Positions 9,097 to 16,402 of a stretch of DNA of 64,000 nucleotides are shown piece after piece. The stretch is taken from the NCBI GenBank assembly GCA_050952065.1, contig JBMNKF010000002.1:318262-382261 (forward strand), given 5' to 3'. A model generated the notes under the pieces. The model did not search any database. It was not told the DNA's origin and saw nothing but the letters and a program-made list of their open reading frames with translations. Positions within the stretch are counted from its first letter, which is position 1; every line of letters begins with the position of its first letter. The DNA is from JAXGZG01 sp050952065. Lineage in GTDB: Bacteria; Bacillota; Sulfobacillia; Fermentithermobacillales; Fermentithermobacillaceae. Position numbers and translations under genes: made by a program.

Positions 9097-10557
9097 CTAC
9101 CGAGTGGGCGTGTAGTTTGGCGCTTCCTTAGTGATGTATACATCGTGTGGATGGCTTTCCCTGAGCCCCGAACTGGTGATACGCATCAGTCTGGCTTTTT
9201 CGTGGAACTGCTTCACGTTTCGGCAGCCGCAGTATCCCATGCCCGCTCTGAGGCCCCCCATGAGCTGGTATATAGTTTCGGCCACAGGGCCTTTATATGG
9301 TACTCTTCCTTCTATACCTTCGGGAACCAGTTTTGCTTTGGGTTCCTGGAAGTACCGGTCCGATGCGGTCCCATCTTTCATTGCTCCCATTGATCCCATG
9401 CCCCGGTAGACTTTGAAGCTCCTGCCTTGCCAGATTTCCATGTCGCCCGGACTCTCGTCGGTTCCTGCCAGGAGTCCTCCAAGCATGACAGCATCGGCGC
9501 CTGCAGCCAGCGCTTTGGCGACATCCCCCGAGTACTTGATGCCACCATCGGCAATAACAGGGATCCCGTACTCTTTTGCGGCCACAGAAGCGTTGAAAAT
9601 GGCGGTTATCTGGGGAACACCTGCTCCCGTTACGACCCTTGTGGTGCAAATAGAGCCAGGGCCAACGCCAACTTTCACGCAGTCGGCACCGCGTCTGATG
9701 AGTTCTCTGGCGCCTTCTTCCGTTGCCACGTTGCCTGCTATGAGGAATTTCTCAGGGTATCTTTCTTTGATGGCCGCAACACTGTCGAGCACGCCCTTGG
9801 AGTGACCGTGAGCGCTATCCACTACCAAGACGTCGACGCCCGCCTCCACCAGTGCCTTGACTCTATCCATATGGCCTGCGCCAACACATGCTCCGGCAAG
9901 AAGCCGTCCGCGATCATCTTTAGCGGCGTTTGGGTGCATGCGGGTCTTCTCAATGTCCTTGATGGTGATGAGGCCTTTTAGGCGGAAGTCAGCATCTACC
10001 AGAGGCAACTTCTCGATTTTGTACTTTGACATGATTCTCTTGGCATCTTGCAGAGATGTGCCTTCAGGCGCTGTGATAAGGCCTTCTTTGGTCATGACTT
10101 CTGATATGGGCTTTGTATGGTCCTCTTCAAAGCGGATGTCGCGGTTGGTTATGATGCCTATCAGACGGTCACCGACCACTACGGGCACTCCGGATATGTG
10201 ATACCTGGCCATGACTTCGAGGGCATCGTTTACCGACTTATCCGGCGACAGGAACACCGGGTCAACTATGATGCCGTGCTCAGAGCGCTTAACTTTGTCA
10301 ACTTCTTGCGTCTGCCTCTCCATTGACATATTGCGGTGGATGATGCCAAGTCCGCCCTCTCTAGCGATGGCGATGGCCATCCTTGCCTCTGTAACGGTGT
10401 CCATGGCGGCGCTCAGCAGGGGGATTCCCAATCTGATACCGGGCCCAAGACGAGTTGAGAGATCGACTTCTCTGGGTAGAACCTCGGAATAGTCTGGAAC
10501 CAGCAGAACGTCATCAAAGGAAAGCCCTTCTTCTAGGAATTTCTCTTCCCTTTCCAT
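9097..10557 (-). CDS. guaB: Inosine-5'-monophosphate dehydrogenase
   Basis: IMP dehydrogenase, 486 residues (standard length), converting IMP to XMP with NAD+ in guanine nucleotide synthesis. The barrel start is DVLLVPDYSEVLP. Two CBS domains are inserted at about residues 95-205. The catalytic loop GPGSICTTR and the flap region YRGMGSMGAM are intact, and the C-terminal GLRAGMGYCG is present. It is the only guanine-branch gene here and is separated from the purine cluster by 16 kb. A promoter-like sequence lies upstream on the minus strand. Given the frame damage in purF/N/H, GuaB together with Hpt would be enough to use salvaged hypoxanthine. Confidence 0.98.
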   Translation of the reverse strand: MEREEKFLEEGLSFDDVLLVPDYSEVLPREVDLSTRLGPGIRLGIPLLSAAMDTVTEARMAIAIAREGGLGIIHRNMSMERQTQEVDKVKRSEHGIIVDPVFLSPDKSVNDALEVMARYHISGVPVVVGDRLIGIITNRDIRFEEDHTKPISEVMTKEGLITAPEGTSLQDAKRIMSKYKIEKLPLVDADFRLKGLITIKDIEKTRMHPNAAKDDRGRLLAGACVGAGHMDRVKALVEAGVDVLVVDSAHGHSKGVLDSVAAIKERYPEKFLIAGNVATEEGARELIRRGADCVKVGVGPGSICTTRVVTGAGVPQITAIFNASVAAKEYGIPVIADGGIKYSGDVAKALAAGADAVMLGGLLAGTDESPGDMEIWQGRSFKVYRGMGSMGAMKDGTASDRYFQEPKAKLVPEGIEGRVPYKGPVAETIYQLMGGLRAGMGYCGCRNVKQFHEKARLMRITSSGLRESHPHDVYITKEAPNYTPTR

Positions 10558-10584
10558 AGTTGCGCCCCCCTGGAGGTTTTCTAG

Positions 10585-10613
10585 AGTTTAACACCTTGGC
10601 AATTGAGTGGCAA
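10585..10613 (-). promoter_or_regulatory. Predicted promoter of guaB
   Basis: On the minus strand TTGCCA (10613-10608) and TAAACT (10590-10585) are separated by 17 bases, 5/6 and 4/6 matches to the vegetative consensus, 28 bases upstream of the guaB start. No purine riboswitch was recognised. Confidence 0.55.
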
Positions 10614-10811
10614 CTGTTTAATTGTGATTTATTAGTCCGCCTACGGTCTGCTCTCAGCGGCCCGTCAATGGGCCAAAACCTCTATGTCGCTTCATCCCCC
10701 GCTCGGGGTAGATAGTGGACGAGGCAATCTCTTACGCAGTAGAATGACCGAGATGAGTGGCGATTCACCAAGTGACGAGCGTCTTTGCCTCGAGTGCGCA
10801 GGAGGGATTCC

Positions 10812-12230
10812 GTGAGGGCCGTTGTAACCGACGCTAGACTGCGCGTGGCTGTCAGCATCATCAGATCTCTGGGTGAAGCCGGGGTTTCAGTCGTTGCTGC
10901 CGAAGCGTCAGGCACCCGGAATGTCTTAGGCTACTACTCTAAGTTCACCTCTTACCGGTTGAGGTTGAGTCATTCGGCCAGGACGGCTCCCTCCGCCGCT
11001 GACCTGAAAGCGCTTCTAGAGGCCGCAGGTGAAGACGGTGTCGTTGTGCCGACCTTCACTTCTATGGTGGAACTCCTGTCCAGGCACGCGGAAGAAGCTT
11101 CTACCGACGGGACTCGCGCCGAAAGGGCCCACCCCGGAAGAACCGGCACTGGAGGAACCTTGGCCGAAAGAACGTACATCGAACGCACTCTTGCCAAAGC
11201 ATCACACGTCCAGAGAACCCGCTTCAAAGAAACCCGGAACCAGAATCTTCTCCAGGCCCGTGAAGGAGACGATATCCCAAGTCTACCCGGGGCGAGCGGT
11301 CCTCGTTTCTTGGTTCCTCCGCTGTCATCGTTTCGGATAAGTCACGACAAGGCCCAATGCTTCCGTTTGGCCAAGAGTCTGGGCGTGCCTGTTCCCGAGA
11401 CACGTTTTCCTAGGGATGAAGAAGCAAGCCTTGACTATGCCGCGGATGACGGAAAGGACACAAAGTGGGCAGAACGCCTACCATATCCTGTTATTATCAA
11501 GTACAGGTCCGGTGAGGATCTGGGGCTTCCTGCGGCCCAGCGATACTGTATCGCAAGGTCGCCCGTAGAAGCGCTGCAAAAGTATGGCGAGATGGACGCC
11601 ATCCAAGAAAGCCCCCTAGTTCAGGAATACGTGGAGGGCGAGGACTGGGGAGCGGCGCTCCTCTACGACTGGCAGTCGCGACTAGTGGCTGCATTCACGT
11701 ACAAGAGCATCCGCGAACGTCCGAAAGGAGCCGGGCCAACGGTTTACGCTGTGTCGGAATCCTGCCCCGAACTGGTGGAATATAGCCACCGCGTGCTCTC
11801 GGCCCTCAGATGGAGAGGTGTGGCTATGCTCGATTTCCGCAAGGGGCGAGACGGGAAGTTCCGGCTTCTTGAAATAAACCCGCGGTTTTGGGGGAGTATT
11901 GCGTTGTCGATTCTGGCGGGAGTGGACTTCCCTATGTTGTATTACAGATGCTGTCTGGGTGAGGACATTGCCTCTCGCTCTCATGGTACTTGGCCGCTCT
12001 TCCAGGAAGACGGCGTCAAGGTCCGCTTCTTCCCTCAGGACTTTTTGTCCCTTGCCCAGTACGCGAAGCACGCCGGAAACACCGCCTTACGCAGTATGGG
12101 GTATGTGGCACGGGAAGGGTTTAAACTGCTAAACCCGGGGCTGAAGGATGGGCTGTTGAGCCTTTCGGATCCACTGCCCGGTTTGGCGTACTTGGTAGGA
12201 GGTGCGTTTTCTAGACATGGCCGGACCTAG
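10812..12230 (+). CDS. ATP-grasp ligase with pentapeptide-repeat insert
   Basis: ATP-grasp enzyme of about 472 residues, in the carboxylate-amine ligase/carbamoyl-phosphate-synthase-like group. Visible elements are the N-terminal nucleotide-fold start AVVTDARLRVAVSIIRSLGEAG, YPVIIKYRSGEDLG (ATP-binding lysine), QEYVEGEDWG and LEINPRFWGS (metal ligands E and N). Substrates are unknown. GTG 10812 has GGAGGG at 10801-10806; the frame continues upstream without a better start. Residues about 99-143 form a repeat (separate entry) that interrupts the usual linker. The 3' end overlaps the deacetylase gene by 14 bases, implying translational coupling and a shared job, probably modification of a surface glycan or peptide; that is inference. 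Confidence 0.8.
   Translation: MRAVVTDARLRVAVSIIRSLGEAGVSVVAAEASGTRNVLGYYSKFTSYRLRLSHSARTAPSAADLKALLEAAGEDGVVVPTFTSMVELLSRHAEEASTDGTRAERAHPGRTGTGGTLAERTYIERTLAKASHVQRTRFKETRNQNLLQAREGDDIPSLPGASGPRFLVPPLSSFRISHDKAQCFRLAKSLGVPVPETRFPRDEEASLDYAADDGKDTKWAERLPYPVIIKYRSGEDLGLPAAQRYCIARSPVEALQKYGEMDAIQESPLVQEYVEGEDWGAALLYDWQSRLVAAFTYKSIRERPKGAGPTVYAVSESCPELVEYSHRVLSALRWRGVAMLDFRKGRDGKFRLLEINPRFWGSIALSILAGVDFPMLYYRCCLGEDIASRSHGTWPLFQEDGVKVRFFPQDFLSLAQYAKHAGNTALRSMGYVAREGFKLLNPGLKDGLLSLSDPLPGLAYLVGGAFSRHGRT
11106..11240 (+). repeat. 15-bp coding minisatellite (pentapeptide repeats)
   Basis: Nine consecutive 15-base units, in frame with the ATP-grasp gene, encode degenerate pentapeptides: DGTRA, ERAHP, GRTGT, GGTLA, ERTYI, ERTLA, KASHV, QRTRF, KETRN. 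The common theme is x-R-T-x-x. The tract is basic and probably disordered or an extended linker. Confidence 0.75.
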
Positions 12231-13611
12231 AGAGATTTATCGAAGAATCAAGAACATGCGCCTATCTCACCGCATACATGCTGTGCGAAGGATCAACAGG
12301 GTAGCCCCGGTACCAGGGCGCAGAGTGGTAGCCATAACCTTTGACGACGGCCCGTGCGCCGCTCCCGCACGGCCCGGCTCGGAGCCCCTCACTTTGGGCA
12401 TCCTCGAGGCCCTCCGGAAGTACAGGGCCAAGGGCACTTTTGACATTATAGGAACTACACAGTTCAAATACCCTGACAGAAAAGGCCCTACCGGCGGGCC
12501 GTACTGGAACGGGGTGAAATATGACCACTATCCCGAGTTCGGTGCTGATCGGTTGGCAGGCGCAGTGAACCAGCCCGACCTGGTTAAGAGGATAGTTGGG
12601 GAAGGCCACGAGCTGTCCAATCACGGGTTCACTCATGCCCCCTTTGGGCCATGCAGCTATCCGTATGCGTCTAGGCGATATCTGCCGGGGTTTGATGCCG
12701 TCCTTTGCGACTTGGTGGCTTTGGATGTATTGGTGAAGGATCTTACCGGTATCAAGATGCGCCTGGGTAGGCCGGCTCATTACATAGACAAGACGGTGGA
12801 CGGCAGGGATGCGTTCGATGCTTACCGCGCTCTAGACTATCTCTATTTGGGAGCCTCGTTCGACGGAGGTGGATGGATGGCATCCAGCGGCGACTTCCAT
12901 CAGGATGTGGAGGATATGGTGCGTCCCCTCGAGTCCACTCTGGCTTCAGATCCGGACAGTCTGAATGGCGCGATTATCTTCCACAAGGACGGGTACAATA
13001 TGTCAGCCCAATGCCCTGCGCTGGAGGGATTGCGGCGGCAACTGGAGGTCTTGCGACGGTACGACTATGAGGTTGTGACTGTGTCGGAACTCTGCCAGAT
13101 GTCGCGATTCACCGACATTGGGCCGGATGATCCGCTATATGCCCCGCTTGAAGCTATGCTTAAGGAGGGCTACTTAGTAACTTACGCCGACAATTGCGTG
13201 AGGCCCGAAAGAAGAATAACTGTGCGCGAGTTGGGACTCATGTGCGTCCCTATGGGGGTGCAGAGGTGGCAGGGGTGTTCGTCTGGATCGTTGGCGGCGG
13301 CGAGTGTTGTTGACCGTGGCGATGCTGCTGTTGGCAGCGACTTGTGGCCGAGATGGGCTTCGCAGTCTATTCCTCAAATGCTGTCTCGAGTCTTTCTTGG
13401 TGGGCGTGTGACGGAGCGGTTTCAGGGCATTCGTCTGGACGACCTGGCCGCAGCCTGCCGCCAGTTTGTTGATGCCGCGGTTAAGGGGGATGACGAACGG
13501 CGGCGAAGGCTTTTTCTGTTGGATTCTGTAGGGCAGCCCACATTCGGTCATCAACCGGCCAATAGGGGAGACGCCATACGGTTTCTGTCGGCCGCGCTGG
13601 TTGGCGTCTAG
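12217..13611 (+). CDS. Polysaccharide deacetylase (NodB) family protein with C-terminal extension
   Basis: Protein of about 464 residues. The NodB-type deacetylase domain spans about residues 30-290, with the TFDDGP motif and HELSNHGFTH carrying the metal-ligand histidines; the segment between them is longer than in simple NodB proteins. The C-terminal 170 residues (EAMLKEGYLVTYAD onward) are not a domain I recognise, although repeated helix-like segments could be SLH-like. No signal peptide is seen. AGGAGG at 12197-12202 lies 14 bases from ATG 12217; GTG 12202 overlaps the site and is less likely. Coupled to the ATP-grasp gene and followed by a 31-bp repeat array. Deacetylation of an N-acetyl sugar is the family expectation. 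Confidence 0.8.
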   Translation: MAGPREIYRRIKNMRLSHRIHAVRRINRVAPVPGRRVVAITFDDGPCAAPARPGSEPLTLGILEALRKYRAKGTFDIIGTTQFKYPDRKGPTGGPYWNGVKYDHYPEFGADRLAGAVNQPDLVKRIVGEGHELSNHGFTHAPFGPCSYPYASRRYLPGFDAVLCDLVALDVLVKDLTGIKMRLGRPAHYIDKTVDGRDAFDAYRALDYLYLGASFDGGGWMASSGDFHQDVEDMVRPLESTLASDPDSLNGAIIFHKDGYNMSAQCPALEGLRRQLEVLRRYDYEVVTVSELCQMSRFTDIGPDDPLYAPLEAMLKEGYLVTYADNCVRPERRITVRELGLMCVPMGVQRWQGCSSGSLAAASVVDRGDAAVGSDLWPRWASQSIPQMLSRVFLGGRVTERFQGIRLDDLAAACRQFVDAAVKGDDERRRRLFLLDSVGQPTFGHQPANRGDAIRFLSAALVGV

Positions 13612-13680
13612 CGGCGTGTAGTGGAAAACTGCATAGGAGGGTCTCGCCGCATGATGCATGGTGCGTCGGTCTGATCCATC

Positions 13681-13959
13681 TGTTGCAAAACCTGCAGCCA
13701 TCCGCCTCGTCCGACGCAAGAAATGTATCGGTCCGCTTCACCCGGTGCAATATCTGCATCTATCTACCTAGTCCGACACAATAGATGTATGGGTCCGCTC
13801 CGTCCGGTGCAAAACCTGCATCAACCCGCTCCGTCCGACGCAAGAAATGTATCGGTCGGCTCCATCCGACGCAGAAACTGCAGCAATCCACCTCGTCCGA
13901 CGCAAGAAATGCATCCATCCATCTCGTACATCACAAAAACTGCATCGCCCCGCTGGACA
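13681..13959. repeat. 31-bp repeat array 1 (nine units)
   Basis: Nine head-to-tail units of exactly 31 bases begin at 13681, 13712, 13743, 13774, 13805, 13836, 13867, 13898 and 13929. The conserved half resembles CGACGCAAAAACTGCATC; the other half is C/T-rich and less conserved. Most units contain GCA-N5-TGC, a short dyad (TGCA-N5-TGCA at best). The array fills the gap between two convergent genes, so 13612-13997 contains no gene. There are no unique spacers and no cas genes, so it is not a CRISPR. Confidence 0.9.
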
Positions 13960-13997
13960 TGCGGACGCCTTCTTGGCCTCCACGCCGAAACAACTAG

Positions 13998-14936
13998 CTA
14001 AAGAAACTTGTTTGGATCCATGAGGTACTTTATTGGGACTTCGGCGCTTACGCCGTCCGCATATACGAGTATCAGCAAGACCTCGGAAGGAGTGGGATAA
14101 TCATCCAGCCTGCCTTCGAAGACCTGAATCTCTCCTTCTGCTTGAGGCGTCGGGGCCTCGATGGTCCGTTGAGACATGAGTGTTACTTCCTTGACCACCA
14201 GCTCCCGGTCTCGTACCTTGAGCGAGGCTCCCTGAAGTCGGTAGTGATAGTGTTCCGGCTTTGGGTTCTCGTGGACCGTAATGTCAAAAGCGAACCCTTC
14301 CTCGGCAGCCCGAATGTCCACCGAGACGGGAGAGACAAGGGCGCTCGCTTCTTGTTTGATGTGGAGGGAAAATAACTCGGTGGTTCTCATCTCACGTTCA
14401 TCGGTCATCGTTACGTAGTATTCGTACTGCCCCGTACGATACATCGGTGAGGATTCGGACACAACTGATTCTCTCTTCTCTGGAGGCTCTGAATCATTAT
14501 TGCTGGAATACGCTATCGATACCAGAGGTTCTGGCTGGATGGTATGGTCAAACGTAATCCTAAACCCGCCTCCGCCTGTGCTTTCAGCGGGATAGGGGGT
14601 GAAATCAGAGCCTCCGTGCTCCCTGAGGTACAGGGTGACTGAGGCACCCACCGGATACTCCCTTACCTGCCAACTGAGGGTTACAGGCTGGAATCCGTTT
14701 GAAGGCTCGCCGGGAGTGACGTCCACTTTGGATATCCATCGCGCTTCCTCGCGGAGATTCTCGACTGTGTTGCCGACCCAGTCAAGTCCATGGTCTAGGG
14801 AGTCTCGCAGGTGCGATACCTCTTTGCGGGCTTCGCCAATCGCGGTCGATAGGTCTCCTATCCGGGACAGAGCGTATATGTTGAGGCAGATGCTAAGGGC
14901 CAAGAGCCCTACCATCAGGAATCTGGACCGTTCCAC
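13998..14936 (-). CDS. Hypothetical membrane-anchored protein between repeat arrays
   Basis: Unrecognised protein of 312 residues. An N-terminal helix (about 5-24) is followed by a coiled-coil-like stretch (about 25-65) and an acidic extracytoplasmic region rich in beta strands; the spacing of strands and Pro/Gly suggests Ig-like or carbohydrate-binding modules. GTG 14936 is chosen because GGAGGG sits 7 bases before it; the longer frame from 14969 lacks a well-placed site. It lies between the two 31-bp arrays, with array 2 upstream of its start, and diverges from the ABC/MutL cluster. The function is unknown. Confidence 0.65.
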   Translation of the reverse strand: MERSRFLMVGLLALSICLNIYALSRIGDLSTAIGEARKEVSHLRDSLDHGLDWVGNTVENLREEARWISKVDVTPGEPSNGFQPVTLSWQVREYPVGASVTLYLREHGGSDFTPYPAESTGGGGFRITFDHTIQPEPLVSIAYSSNNDSEPPEKRESVVSESSPMYRTGQYEYYVTMTDEREMRTTELFSLHIKQEASALVSPVSVDIRAAEEGFAFDITVHENPKPEHYHYRLQGASLKVRDRELVVKEVTLMSQRTIEAPTPQAEGEIQVFEGRLDDYPTPSEVLLILVYADGVSAEVPIKYLMDPNKFL

Positions 14937-15096
14937 TCGCCATCCCTCCATAGTGATTGCTGTCCACACCTCTTCCGTGCTGAAAACCTACTGCTTTGTA
15001 GGTTAGGCAATGCCCGCTCTCGCAATTTCATCAATATATCACCACAATATATCACCACATGGGCAGTAGAATGCAAGTGGGGCAAGAAGAAAGCCC

Positions 15097-15528
15097 CGAC
15101 GCAAGAAATGTATCGGTCCGCTCCACCCGGTGCAAGAACTGCATCCATCTGCCTCGTCCGACGCAAAAACTGCATCGGTCCGCTTCACCCGGTGCAATAC
15201 CTGCATCTATCTACCTAGTCCGCCACAAGAAATGTATGGGTCAACTCCGTCCGACGCAAGAACTGCATCCATCTGCCTCGTCCGACGCAAAAACTGCATC
15301 GGTCCGCTTCACCCGGTGCAATACCTGCATCTATCTACCTAGTCCGCCACAAGAAATGTATGGGTCCGCTCCGTCCGACGCAAAAACTGCATCAATCCGT
15401 CTCGCACATTACAAAAACTGCGTCGACCCGCAGCCCGATGCGAAAAATGCGACGAGTCGAGAGCCCCGACGCAAGAACTGCATCAACCCACTCCCTCCGA
15501 CGCAAAAACTGCATCCACCCAGACATCC
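15097..15528. repeat. 31-bp repeat array 2 (fourteen units)
   Basis: Fourteen units of the same family as array 1 start at 15097 and follow a 31-base period, except one of 29 bases at 15438-15466. Units 2-5 (15128-15251) and 6-9 (15252-15375) are near-identical 124-base blocks, evidence for block duplication. The array lies in the divergent gap between the unknown anchored protein and the first ABC ATPase; the rest of 14937-15676 shows no gene. The period is close to three helical turns, so the dyads would lie on one DNA face. Confidence 0.92.
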
Positions 15529-15676
15529 ACCCGGTCGAAAAGCCCCCAAAAACCGGCTGCAGTCTCAAGAAAGCGTCCTTCCAGTCCACGACTAGCTGGA
15601 AAGGGATAACTGCCAGTGGCGGAGAATAGCCTGGAAAACTATCGTCTATCATTTCGCCGCTTTGGGGGAATTTCTA

Positions 15677-16402
15677 TTGGACGAACCTATCCTTCGAACC
15701 GTAAACTTAACCAAGTCTTTTCATTTGGGTCAAACAATTTACGCAGTGCAAAACGTCAACATGGTCGTAGACAAAGGCGAGTTTGTGGCCATAATGGGCC
15801 CATCGGGCAGCGGCAAGAGCACCTTGCTTTCGCTTTTGGGCGGGTTGGATAGGCCGCAAAGTGGTGATGTGCTCCTTTCGGGCCAGCGCTATTCGACGCT
15901 GTCCGAAGGCGGTCTCGCCAGAATCCGAAGGTACCAGGTGGGGTTCGTGTTCCAGTTCTTCAACTTGATCGCACACCTAACTGCCCTCGAGAACGTGGTT
16001 CTACCCATGCGGTTCGGTAAAATGAGCCGACGCGCTATGCTGGCACGAGCCGACCACCTTCTGGAAACGGTTGGCCTCAGCCATAGGAAGAACCACAAGC
16101 CCCTGGAGTTGTCCGGAGGGGAGCAACAGCGGGTCGCCATTGCAAGGGCTTTGGCCAACGAACCGGCCATCATATTGGCGGATGAGCCCACAGGCAACCT
16201 TGACTCCAAGACATCCCGGGAGATTGGCGAGGTATTCCATAGGCTCAATGAAGAGAACGGTCAGACCTTTGTGGTCGTTACCCATGACGCCTCACTAAGA
16301 AAGTGGGCGCACCGGACCATTTGGATGCTGGATGGACAGATCGAAAAGATTGAACAGGGCGGGCTCGTTAACCAAGATTTGGGCGACGCCCAGGGAGGCT
16401 AG
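15677..16402 (+). CDS. ABC transporter ATP-binding protein, MacB/LolD type (cassette 1)
   Basis: ATPase of 241 residues with Walker A GPSGSGKST (about residue 41), Q-loop VFQFFN, signature LSGGEQQR, Walker B IILADEPT and the H-loop VVTHD. The subfamily (MacB, LolD, FtsE) works with FtsX-like permeases that do mechanotransmission rather than classical transport. TTG 15677 is preferred because GGGGGAA lies 6 bases upstream; the frame opens at 15662. It is the first gene of the cluster and sits directly downstream of repeat array 2. The next start follows its stop codon without a gap. The likely permease partner is the gene at 19644, although either permease is possible. Confidence 0.93.
   Translation: MDEPILRTVNLTKSFHLGQTIYAVQNVNMVVDKGEFVAIMGPSGSGKSTLLSLLGGLDRPQSGDVLLSGQRYSTLSEGGLARIRRYQVGFVFQFFNLIAHLTALENVVLPMRFGKMSRRAMLARADHLLETVGLSHRKNHKPLELSGGEQQRVAIARALANEPAIILADEPTGNLDSKTSREIGEVFHRLNEENGQTFVVVTHDASLRKWAHRTIWMLDGQIEKIEQGGLVNQDLGDAQGG

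Noticed and set aside
10558..10784. Purine riboswitch upstream of guaB or hpt
   Set aside because: No conserved purine-riboswitch core or matching helices were found in these leaders.
13681..15528. CRISPR array
   Set aside because: The units are contiguous degenerate 31-base repeats with no unique spacers, and no cas gene is in the window.
15059..15595. Open frames of 178 and 89 residues across repeat array 2, with similar frames across array 1
   Set aside because: They simply translate the repeats, which are open in several frames; 31 is not a multiple of 3, and no ribosome site or family similarity is seen.
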